This document shows positions 54,301-64,000 of a stretch of DNA of 64,000 nt, piece by piece. The notes under the pieces are model-generated. The model made no database searches. It was not told the origin of the DNA and saw nothing but the letters and a program-made list of their open reading frames with translations. Made by a program: the position numbers and the translations under genes. Source of the stretch: Edaphochlamys debaryana (Eukaryota > Chlorophyta > Chlorophyceae > Chlamydomonadales); the NCBI GenBank assembly GCA_016858145.1, contig JAEHOE010000032.1, forward strand, positions 682,001 through 746,000. Reading direction: 5' to 3'. Numbering within the stretch: position 1 is the stretch's first letter; each line of letters starts with the position of its first letter.

Positions 54301-57300
54301 GAGATCAAGCACACGCTGCAGAACAAGCTGCACCGCAGCGCGGGTGGGTGGAGGGGGGCGGGTGGGCGGGGAGCGGGCAGTGGGGGGCCGCTGAGGTGTC
54401 CAGAACACGCCCGACCCGACCTGGCCCCCAGAACACGCACCCCTCCACAACCCCTCCACAACCCCTCCACAACCCCTCCACAACCCCTCCTCAACCCCTC
54501 CACAACCCCTCCACAACCCCTCCACAACCCCAGGCCCCGAGGACCTGGTGGCCACCGAGGCCATGCTGGCCCGCGTGACCGCCAACCCGGGGGAGTACTC
54601 GGGCGCCTTCGTGGAGGAGTTCAGGACCTTCACGCGGGAGCTGAGGGAGTTCTTCAACGCCAGCGGTGCGAAGGGGGGGCGGACGGGGGGTTGGGGGGCG
54701 GAGGAGTGCGGCACGGCATGACACGCTGGCGACGGGCGCCGCGCCTGCGTTGGCCGGGCGGTGCTCCTGTTGGCCCCGCCCTCCCCTGTGCTCCCAGCAC
54801 GACTTGGCTCCTGCCCCTGGCTTTCCTCGCTCCGCGAGGTGGACGCGCCTTGCAGCCCCTGACACCTGCCCTCCCCCTCCCCCTCCCTCCCTCCCCCCCA
54901 AGGCCTGGTGGAGCTGCTGGAGGGCACCCTGCCGGCGCTGGACGAGCAGCACGGCAGTGCCGTACGGGCGCTGCTGGGCGCCAAGCAGCGGGTGGAGGCG
55001 GCGGGCAAGGGGGCGCGCATCGACGACCTCATGTCGCTGCTGTCGGCGGCCACGCAGGTGGGCGTGGCGGAGGGGGTGGGAGGGTTGCGTTTTGGCACGC
55101 GGGAGGCCGTGGGCATGCGTGAATGAAAGTCATGTCTCCCCTGTGTGAGGTGACCCTTCGTGCCAGAGTGCCACAGGCATCCCACCCCATCCCACCGCAG
55201 CTGCCAATACCCACACCCGCCACCCACCTTTCCCCCACCCAACCCCACCCATCCCCGCCCCCCAGGCCCGCTCCTTCTACGCGCACGGCCTGGTGGCGGG
55301 GCTGCGCAACGACGTGACGGACGAGATGCTGTCCATGCGCCAGCGCTGGCGCCTGGCCGACATCCGGCTGGAGGAGTACGCGTTCGTGGTGTTGTCGCGC
55401 ATCATCGGCACGCTGGAGGAGATGGTGGGTGTGGGGGGCGGGCGGGTAGGGGGATAGGGTTTTTTCGGGGGGGTATAGGGTGGAGGAAGGGTGGTAGGCG
55501 GCCAGGGCGGCACTGCGAATTCGCGCAGCGCCTTGCGGCCCGTCTCGCACGCCTTTGCATCGTCCCTATGAATCACACCGCTTGCCCTCCCTCCACCACT
55601 CGCCCCTCCCCCTCCTGCCCGTCAGCGCCGGCGCGATCCCGCTCAGCAACCAACACTCCCCCCTCCTCCCCCTCTGTCCCACGCACGCAGGGAGCTCCGC
55701 ACCGCCTGCCCAGCGCCAACAACCTGCAGTGGGCGCTGCCCCTGGCGGCCCTCACCTCGGGCCTCCGCAACATCGGCCTCTCGCTCTTCAACGTGCGCGA
55801 GCTGCTGGTGCTGGAGAACGAGCTGCAGCGCTGGCACGGCGCGGCGCCGCTGGTGAGGCCCAGGCGGGCCCATGGGTGGGGCCCGGGCGGGCCCAGAGGG
55901 GCCCGTGGGCGGGGGGCTGGGCGGGGCACAAGGGCAGGCCCACAGGAGTCGACGGTGCAGCCTCGTGCACCTCCAGCTCCGCCTCCCTACCCACACACCT
56001 CCTCCCCCGCCTCTTCCCCCACCCCATCACCCCCAACCTCTACCCCTGCCCTCACCCCTCCCTCCACCCTGCCCTACACCTCTGCCCCCCCTCCCTCCTT
56101 TCCCGCCCCCGCAGGTGGAGAACCGCGAGTGCGCCCTCCGCGCCAAGGCCACCCTGGAGCGCGCCCTCCGCGTGGCCACCGAGTACAGCGACGCCGTCAC
56201 CGACGTCTACTCGGCGCCCGCCGCCACGCTGGGCCGCGCCCTGGGGCTGCCCCCGCACATGGGCAACATCTTTGCGGGTGGGGTGGGGAGCTGGTGGCCG
56301 GGCGGGGCGGGGCGGGGCAGGGGGCTCCATCTCAACGGTTGGGAGGGGCGCGTGGCTCGGTGGGAGTGGGGGATGCAGGAGTGCAGGTGGATGCTCAAGA
56401 AGACGCGGATGCGGAATGGATGACGGGTCGGGCCCACTCGAGACCGCTCCCTCGCTGCCCACTGACGCCCCCCGACCGCCTCACTCTCCGTCCAACAACC
56501 CCTCCCCTCCCCTTTCCACCTCCTCCCCCCCAGAGGCCGAGGTGCGGTCCTCCATGGCCTTTCAGGTCTCCAAGCTGGCGGCCATGCTGGCGAGGGCGCT
56601 GCGGGCGGCGGCGGGGCAGGAGCCGTGGGACGTGCTGGTTCCGGGTGGGTGGGCGGGAGGAAGGCTGGTGGCGGGGGAACCGCAGGAGGGGTGGGGGACA
56701 GGCGGGGTGGAGTGAGGGTGAGAACATGTCGGGGACAGGCAGGGCGGGGCTCGGTTACGGCCTCTCTGCCCCGTCGTGCCTCCTAGGCGCACCGAACTCA
56801 GCATCAGAACTCGCGTGGGGAAGCGACATCCCACCACACTCCCTCGTGTGTCCCATCCCGCATCCCATGGCCTCACTCCCTACCTCCTCCTTCCCCCACG
56901 CACCGCACCCCACCCCAGGCGAGGTGACGGGGATTCTGCGGGAGGCCCACTCCCTGGACGCCGACGCCCTGGGCCCGCCTGGGCCCGGGTCCAACGGCAA
57001 CGGGAACGGCAACGGCTCGGGCGGCGAGGGCGTGATCCTGGTGGTTCGCCGGGCGGATGGCGACGAGGAGCTGGGCCCGCTTGGGCCCCGGCTGCGCGCT
57101 GTGGTGCTGCTGCAGGAGCTGCCGCACCTCTCGCACCTGGGCGTGCGCGCGAGGCAGGACAAGGTGGGTTGGGGGCCATGGGCTTGGGGCTGGAAGCAGT
57201 CGGGGATTGGAGGTATGGGCGCCGGAGGGGCCCCATGGATACGGGCCCGTGCGGGGCGCTGTGTGGGGAGCCCCACAAGGGGGTTTCGGACTGGGCGCCC

Positions 57301-59530
57301 GGCTCACTTACGCGTTTCAACCTCCGTCAACCAAGGTAGCTCGTGAACCCCTTGGTGAATGTCCGTTGCCCAAACCCTTGCTCGTCGTGGCGGCCGGCCG
57401 CAGGTCACGTTCGCGACGTGCGATGACGAGGACACCGTGAACCGCGTGCTGCGCCCGCTCATGGGCCGCCGCGTGACGCTGACGGCCGCGGGCGACTGCA
57501 CCGTTTCGGTCCGCGAGGCCACCGGCTCCGCCCCCTCCACCTCCACCACCGCCGCCGCTGCCCCCGCCAAGCACGCCGCCGCAGCCGCCCCCGCTGGCGC
57601 CTCCGCGGCGCCCGACGCCTCGGCCGCCTCCGCCGTTGCGTCCGCGTACAAGTCGAGCAAGTGGGACAAGGTAGTGGTTCCTCTCGACAAGGCCGCAGTC
57701 AACACGTGCGGCTCCAAGTCGTCCAAGTGCGCGGCGCTGGCGGGGCTTGCGACCGGCTCCAGCGGGCTCTTCGCGGCCCCCAGGGGCGCGGTGCTGCCGT
57801 TCGGGACCCTGGAGGGCGCCGTCGAGGCGGCGGGCGGCAGCGTGGCGGGGACCTTCAAGTCTCTGCTGGCCAAGCTGGAGGACACCAAGGTCACGGGGGA
57901 GCAGCTGGAGGCGGCGTGTGGGGAGATGCGGGCGCTTGTGGAGGGGCTGGCGGTGCCGCAGGGCCTGGCACAGCAGGTGCGTGGGGACCCGAGGAAGGGA
58001 TGGTGAGGTTCGGCAACCGGGCAGGTGCCGCCCTTCCCCCACCGCCTCCTAAAAATGCCCCCACTCCCTCGGTTCCCTGCCTCCCCCAAACTTCCTCCCC
58101 ACCCCGCCCTTCCCCCACCGCCTCCCCACCCCGCAGCTGGTCAAGTCCGTGGCCGGCTCGGGCCCCGCGCCCCAGCTGCTGGCGGTGCGCTCCAGCGCCA
58201 ACGTGGAGGACCTGGCCGGCATGTCGGCGGCGGGGCTGTACGAGTCGGTCGTGGGGGTGCCCGCGGACGACCCCGCGGCCGTGGGCGCCGCCGTGGCGTC
58301 CGTGTGGGCCTCGCTGTACACGCGCCGCGCCGTGCTGAGCCGCAGGTAGGGTTGGGCTGCGGGTACGGCGATGGTGATGAGGCTGGTGGGAACTTGTTTG
58401 GGCACGGTGGGCAAAAACAGTTCGCGGCGGGTATGGTGATGCCAGGGCTCCGCATGCGCACCGGCACCGCCTGTTCTCCTCCTCACCGCCGTGAAGGCGC
58501 ACGTCATGCCTGATGGCATGCGCCTTGCACACGGCCCCACGCACCTCGCACGCCCCTGCCTGCCCCTGCCCCCTCGCTCGCGCCCACGCCGCGTCCCCGC
58601 ACGCTCTGCGCCCCCGGCAACCGCAGGTCCGCGGGCGTGCCCCAGGCCGCTGCGCGCATGGCCGTCCTCACCATGGAGCTGGTGGCGCCCGACCTGTCCT
58701 TCGTGCTGCACACCGCCCGCCCCCGCGACGGCAACACGGGGGTGCTGCTGGCTGAGGTGGCGGTGGGGCAGGGCGAGACGCTGGCGTCGGGTAAGGCTGC
58801 GGGGCTACGGGGCCGGGTGGGCTGCGGGAGCCGGTGCATGGGACGGGCCCCGGGCCTGGGCGGGGAGCTCGGTCCGGCAGCGCAAGCACGTACCCTTGCA
58901 GGGAGGGACTGAAGTTGCCGGGCGCGTGGATACCGTCGGCCTCACCGCGCGCTTCTGCCCCCTCCCTCCTCCCGTCCTTCTCTACCCCTTCACCCGCCTT
59001 CGCGTGTCGCTATGCCGGTCTCTAACCATATCGACAGCGCGGTGTCCTCATCCCATCCCTGCCTTGACCCTTGACCCCTTCACTCTTTTCCTTGACCTCC
59101 TCCCCGCGCAGGCACGCGCGGCACGCCCTGGCGCTTCGAGGTGGAGCGCTCCAGCGGCACTGTGGCCACCCTGGCATACGCCAACTTCTCCACCGCCCTG
59201 GTGCTGCCCAGCGCCGCACGCACGGCCACCGGCGGCGCCCCGGCCGCCACCTTCGCCGCCTACGGCTCCCCCGTCGCCAAGGCCGCCGCCGCCGAGACGG
59301 CGGCGCCCAGCGCGCTCCGCACGGCCCTGGTGGAGCGGGAGGTGGACTACGGGCGGCAGCGCATGAGCTCGGATGCGGACTGGCGTAAGGCCGCGGTGGG
59401 GAAGATGGCGGCGGTGGGGTGGGCGGTGGAGAAGGCGATGGGTGGCGTGCCACAGGACATCGAGGGCGGCGTGGTGGTGGGGGCGGACGGGCAGCTCACG
59501 CTCCACGTCTTCCAGACCCGGCCCCAGTGA
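51383..59530 (+). CDS. PWD: phosphoglucan, water dikinase (GWD3-type), 1,237 residues
   Basis: It transfers the beta-phosphate of ATP to glucosyl residues of pre-phosphorylated starch, through a phosphohistidine, in the plastid. Twenty-one exons: 51383-51478, 51539-51583, 51694-51843, 51964-52029, 52262-52423, 52586-52668, 52891-53079, 53433-53624, 53955-54147, 54298-54343, 54534-54665, 54903-55057, 55266-55424, 55691-55852, 56115-56277, 56534-56644, 56919-57163, 57404-57976, 58137-58345, 58627-58790, 59112-59530 (3,714 nt, phases agree). Residues 1-32 resemble a transit peptide. Residues about 34-130 are a CBM20 starch-binding domain ([15 protein letters not shown]). The middle has [16 protein letters not shown] and [14 protein letters not shown], typical of [15 protein letters not shown] holds the predicted phosphohistidine (about His774). 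The C-terminus is the ATP-binding domain ([20 protein letters not shown] to VFQTRPQ). The CBM20 separates it from GWD1. The donor of exon 5 is less certain. Confidence 0.97.
54440..54532 (+). repeat. 11-base minisatellite in a PWD intron
   Basis: The unit acaacccctcc is repeated about eight times head to tail, with one variant (tcaacccctcc). It fills the intron between exons 10 and 11 and runs up to the 3' splice site, where it also serves as the pyrimidine-rich tract. Confidence 0.9.
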
Positions 59531-62500
59531 GGCGGGACGGGAGGTGGGTGGTGGGGTGGGTGGTTGGGTTGCAGCGGGGGAGCAAGGTGTTGATGGCATG
59601 CGGGTGGCGGTCAGCGCTGTTGGAAGGTGGGGGCGCTGCCCAGGGACAGGAAGGAAGGTGTTTGGTAGGGGCGGCGTTACGGTATCCCTCCCCGGTGACG
59701 GCTTGGGCTGGGGTGCCACAGTAGCCGAGAGGTTGCCAGGTGGCGCAGGGCCTGCGAGGTGGAGGTCCGGTGTCCAGAGCGGCGCTGGTTGTGACGGGAA
59801 CAACGTCTGGGGTGGGTCCAGGGGGAAGCGGAATGACGCGGGGTGACCCGCCTTTCCACGACGGCGCCAGTGGGCTGTGGAGTAGCTGGCTTAGCCTGCT
59901 CAGGTGTAAGGTCGCATCCACAGTGAGCATTTCCGCCATCCGCCAAGCGCCCTCTCTCCAGCTACACTGCTGCAGAACCTGTTCGAGGAAGCCGCAAGTG
60001 TCAAGTCCGCAACAGTCTGCGCGGGCGGCGTTGCGTGTTGTCGCTGTTGTGCAAAGCCTGGTGGGGGAGGTTCTGTGCTCGCAGGGGCCGTGCAGCGTAG
60101 TCCAGACGACGACGGGGGATGCAGCTGGTGGGGGAGGGCTAGGGGTTTCGAGTACGTACCAGGTACTACTGGCAGGAGCTGCATGCTCGCATCGTGAAGC
60201 GGAGACCTACGAAGCACGAGCCATGCTAACAGGGCGTCCAGATACTAAGCAGCTGGCACAGGCATGACGCCAGGAAGGGACGGGCAGCGACGGGCTGTCC
60301 ATCCTGAGCCGGAATGGAGTGCGGGAGCTTCCCTCCGAGGATGCCGCACAGTAACGAGACGCTTACACGGGAGGAGGGGGGTGCGCAGTGGACGACGGGG
60401 GTCGTCGCTTGGTGTGACGACAGCAAATCTCTGGCCGTAAACGAGGGGTTGCGGTGCCATCCAAATGAACAGCCTACCAGCCTCGTGCCAGGTAATGCAG
60501 AATGATGCAGATATTCCGTGCGTGATATGCGCCTACATGCGTTATATAGAGGAACAGGAAACGAGGTGAAACAGCGCGCCGAGCCTACTGCTATTGAGCA
60601 AGCAGCTCGAGGCTGCCCAAACGAACCGGCCCTTTGTCTCCCAGGCTGCTCGGGCCCTTCGCCTTCCAGCACACCGTGCCAACACCGCCATCGCCAGGCC
60701 ACCACCGCCTCCGACCCATCCACCCTATACCAGTAACCTACCCGCCGCAACTGCGCGCAAGGCATATCAGGCCATATTATTTATCCAGGGGGGTCGCGCC
60801 CTCGGCCCCTTCCCCGGTTACGAGCGTCCACTACTGCAGGGCCAATCCTCAAGTTTAGGACTGCCCGTCAGGCCCACCTGCGCCTGCCCATAGCCTGTGA
60901 GGCCATACACGTGCCCAAGGCTGAAGTCCTCCAGCCTACCCGTACCCATAAGCTACTGCAGAATCGTGCGAACGACGCTTCATCCCTTTTGTAATCCCTG
61001 GCCCAAGCGTAAGCGTGCAGCCCACACGCCCGCCTCATACCACCGACACGCGCACCAGCCAGCCATCCCGATACACAGGCCCTTGTCCGATATGTACGAC
61101 GGGCCGCCTCAGCCAGGGCTAAAGGTCAAACGCAAATGCAGGCGCGCAAGGCAGCACTAGCCGTGCAGGCTAACCGCCACCCCCGCCCGGCCACACCGCC
61201 TCGCCTGTCCGGGATCAAGACGTGCGTCTGACGGCCGGTCACCCCCCACATCTTGCCCACGGCCTATCAACCGCGAACGCGGCCCAAAAGGTGTACGTTC
61301 CCTGCGACCAGACTCATCTTAGTTCAATCCTTGAGCTCACTCATCCTCACCTCAGTCGTAGCGGCCCCAACCTCCAGCCCGGCCACACCTAAGCCATCTC
61401 CAAGAGACACTAGGCGCCGCCTCGATCCTATGATCCGTGGATTCCGGCAGTCCCATGCAAAGGCCGCCCAGGACCAGGTGTCACGACCAACGGAGCCGTT
61501 GTTTGCACCGAAACAGAAGTCCTAGTTATTAAACACAGGGGCCTTCTCATGTTGATACGCCATACGCATCCCAATGCCCTGGGACATCCCCTGGGTTCCT
61601 CCTTGGAAGTGTAGACCCTGATAAAACCAATAAGACAGCTATTATGGCGACCAAAAGCCCAACGGACTTCGCCGGGGTGGTTTCACGACTGCTGCAGGGG
61701 CGGCGTGGTCTGCGATTGTGGTCTTGAGAAGCATCTACCGACAGCTCAGCTGGGGCAGGGCGAAGCCACGCCCTGCTCCCAGCTCCCGTGGCAAAAGCAG
61801 CGTCACAAGTGGAGCAAGCCTTCTGCCCCTAGCCCCAGCTCAATGCGCCCTGATCCCAGCGTCCATGCCGTCGCCGCAAACCCACCACGGCTAGCAGAGA
61901 CGGATCCCCCGAGGCACTCGCCATACTTTGAAGGCTCCCAAACACAAACTACTTGAGGCCTGCTACCCACGCAGCTGCAGCATAACTTCGCAAGACCTGG
62001 TGTTTCGAGAATACCAACCTCTGCCCTGCCAACCCACCCGCAGCCGAAAGCCCCGCAGCATGCGGGGTGCCGCGGGCAAATGCCGAAGTCCCCACACCCC
62101 CGCCTTCACCGCAACACGGCATCGAGACAACCGTCCGAAGCAAACCTCCAGGCATGCCGCTGCATGCCAGACAGGCTTAGCCGAAACCAAGCGTGGAGCT
62201 TGTCTTGCTACGATGCGTCGCCATGAAACTTACGATCACGTTCAAATAACTTGCTTTTTGGAACCATGATGAGCAGCTGTCTACCGGCAGCGTCTAATGT
62301 CAGTACTCGGTGATCAGAGCAACTCGAGGCTTTCCCGGTGCTCCCCCCTAGCTCCCCCGCCCCCTGGGCCCGCGTCGGCCCGCAAGTACATACGTACATA
62401 CATCAATCCACCACTTTCGTGGGGAAGGTGACGACCACCCTCCGCCCCCACCACGGCAGGTGCATGTTACTTAAGACGTGCACTGAACTCTTCCCTTGCG

Positions 62501-62553
62501 ACTTCGCATTTTCCTTTCCTTTGCACGGATTCGGGTATTGATGCCCAGGCTTT
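59531..62553. other. intergenic between convergent PWD and kinase C
   Basis: Contains the PWD 3' UTR, including TGTAA at 59905-59909, and about 2.6 kb without a supported gene. From about 60600 the composition shifts to C/A-rich on the plus strand, with many short frames and no motif. It could hold an unrecognised dispersed repeat. Confidence 0.5.
59905..59909 (+). terminator. TGTAA polyadenylation signal of PWD
   Basis: TGTAA lies 375 bases after the PWD stop codon, a normal green-algal distance. Confidence 0.65.
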
Positions 62554-63980
62554 TTAGGTGGCGGTCATGCGGCCAAACTGCGGCGCGGCTGCCTGTGTCG
62601 CCATTTGCTTGTCTCCCTGCGCCCCCACGCTCCCAAAGAGCGCAGCCTTGCAGCATAAGTCCAGGAGCTGCTGCAACCGAGTGACCACGGCCGCGGCGCT
62701 CGGCCGCTTCTCAGGCGAAGTCGCCCAGCACTCCTGGGCCAGCATCTGGGGGTGGGGGGGTGGGGTGGGATGGTGGGTGCATCTTCGCACGCAGACAGGG
62801 ACTGTGCTCTTCAAACCCGTAGTCCTGCGTGTCCCCAGTCCCCAGGGCTGCTGTTCCCCGAGCTGCCCTCCCCCAGGCTTGCGTATCCCCAGGGCTGCTG
62901 TCCCCAGGCTGCCAGTCCACATGGTCCACAGGGCCGCTGTCCCCAGTCCCCAGGCCCCGAGCCTGTTCTACCTTGAAGTGCACGGGTGCGTCCGTGGGGA
63001 AGCGTGGACGCATTCCGTCGCGAACCACCTGCGGAGGAGAGCAGGGGCCGGGGCGGGGCAGGCCACCGCGTGATGACAGACAGACAGAAGGAGGAAGAGC
63101 GGCTAGCCCTGCGCACAGAACGCAGCTCTCCACCGCATGTGCACATGGGTAGACTCTACCGGTAGTTTCTTGCTCTCGAAACCGCGGTTCAGGAACGAAA
63201 CGGACGGGCACGTCAAAAACGCCAGCCCCGCGCACCTTGTACGGCACCTCCTGGAAACCGTTGCCCGCGTACTCCTGGTACGGCGCCCGGCCCGTGTACA
63301 GCTCCCACCTGCAAATGGAGTCAGGTACGGCATCTTCAGACACGAAACGAGGGCCTGGCGAAAGTTGCCACCTGGAAGCCGCCAGCCAGCTTCTGATGAG
63401 CTGCTCAGGGCCGCCCCGCTACCAGGATTTCAAGCTCACTCCTCGTGACAAGGCATGGCACACCCGTGCGCGCAATGCTTCCATCCATGTTAGCTCACAT
63501 GAGGATGCCGAGGGCAAACACATCGATGCTCGAGTCCGCAGAGCGGCCTGCGGAGAGGACAACGCCATCGCAAAATGTTAGCGCCGCGCGGACGCGCAAA
63601 AGCGCAAGGATATCCACAAGGCTGCACGGCTGGGCACTACTCGGCACCTTACTGTCCGGCCAGCAAGCTCCCAGAAACCGCAACTTCACCCACCTTGCAG
63701 GAAGAGCTCGGGCGCCATGTGTGTGACCTGCGATCCAAAACCCGGGGCACGAGTTCTATGAGCTCCTGGCGGCGCGGGTCTGCGCGTGACCCAGACTGAG
63801 CGCAGCTGAGGCGGGCCTCATGCCAGGGAGCACTGGAGGCACCCACCGTGCCGGCCCGGTCTGCAAAGCGCAGGGTGGCCCGATTGGACAGGCGCTTGGG
63901 GTTGGTGGTGCGCTCCTCCCCCTCGTCGGGCCAGGGCTTTTCTTCCTCCGGCGTGGGCTGATCCAGGAGGTTCACGAAGC
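62554..63980 (-). CDS. protein kinase C paralogue, 3' part only, continues beyond the right edge
   Basis: Exons: 63980-63847, 63727-63694, 63547-63499, 63308-63236, 63028-62972, 62745-62554, stop TAA at 62554-62556. The product reads GFVNLLDQPTPEEE, VTHMAPELFLQG, RSADSSIDVFALGILM, WELYTGRAPYQEY, VVRDGMRPRFPTDAPVHFK and MLAQECWATSPEKRP, collinear with the C-terminal lobes of kinases A and B. Three exons have exactly the lengths of the A exons (34, 49, 73). It shares the intron after VPYK with A, and has one extra intron after PVHFK that neither A nor B has. The catalytic loop lies outside the window, so activity cannot be judged. This member is inverted relative to A and B. Confidence 0.9.
62826..62966 (-). 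repeat. imperfect repeats in the extra intron of kinase C
   Basis: Variants of a unit like ccccagggctgctgtcccc recur several times in the intron between 62972 and 62745. This suggests tandem slippage, or a repeat-derived origin of the intron. Confidence 0.6.
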
Positions 63981-64000
63981 CTGCGGAGGGCGGAACGATG

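Noticed and set aside
54440..54532. CRISPR-like array
   Set aside because: The 11-base units are directly adjacent with no spacers and lie in an intron; this is a minisatellite.

Overview
The window looks like nuclear DNA from a volvocine green alga related to Chlamydomonas. It is very GC-rich. Its genes are split into many short exons with tight GT-AG junctions, and Ala-, Gly- and Pro-rich linkers interrupt otherwise recognisable domains. TGTAA motifs sit downstream of several stop codons. The best-conserved gene is a plastid-type phosphoglucan, water dikinase carrying an algal or plant transit-like peptide. I reconstructed exon models by hand from frame, splice-site consensus and family similarity. 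For the larger genes every exon phase agrees and the total length is divisible by three, but no transcript evidence was available.

Left part (1-20.5 kb): the 3' end of a leucine-rich-repeat gene runs in from the edge. A glycoside hydrolase family 16-like gene follows on the minus strand (1875-3936); its catalytic motif is degenerate and two of its exons are duplicated upstream. A patch of poorly classifiable minus-strand frames (5.2-6.8 kb) overlaps an orphan LRR exon. A SANT/Myb-like gene (minus, 7302-9429), an F-box/LRR-like gene (plus, 10802-13605) and a 1,415-residue RING-finger protein with many membrane segments (plus, 14173-20460) come next.

Middle part (21.4-41 kb): two large paralogous protein kinases, A (21414-28847) and B (34638-40969), lie in tandem. 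They share blocks in which even the introns are nearly identical. Between them sits an accessory island with the C-terminal zinc-ribbon/RuvC-III piece of a Fanzor/TnpB-like nuclease and an intronless OTU-like protease gene. The tail of the OTU gene is a long GGCCCC hexanucleotide array, the same unit (complement GGGGCC) as the human C9orf72 repeat.

Right part (43.9-64 kb): a DUF3754/TMEM143-type membrane protein gene (minus, 43914-50860) and the phosphoglucan, water dikinase gene PWD (plus, 51383-59530) are divergent across a 522-base promoter interval. The window ends inside a third member of the kinase family (kinase C, minus, 62554 to the edge). Starch phosphorylation by PWD is the only pathway assignment made with high confidence. 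The kinases and the F-box and RING genes are probably regulatory, with unknown targets.
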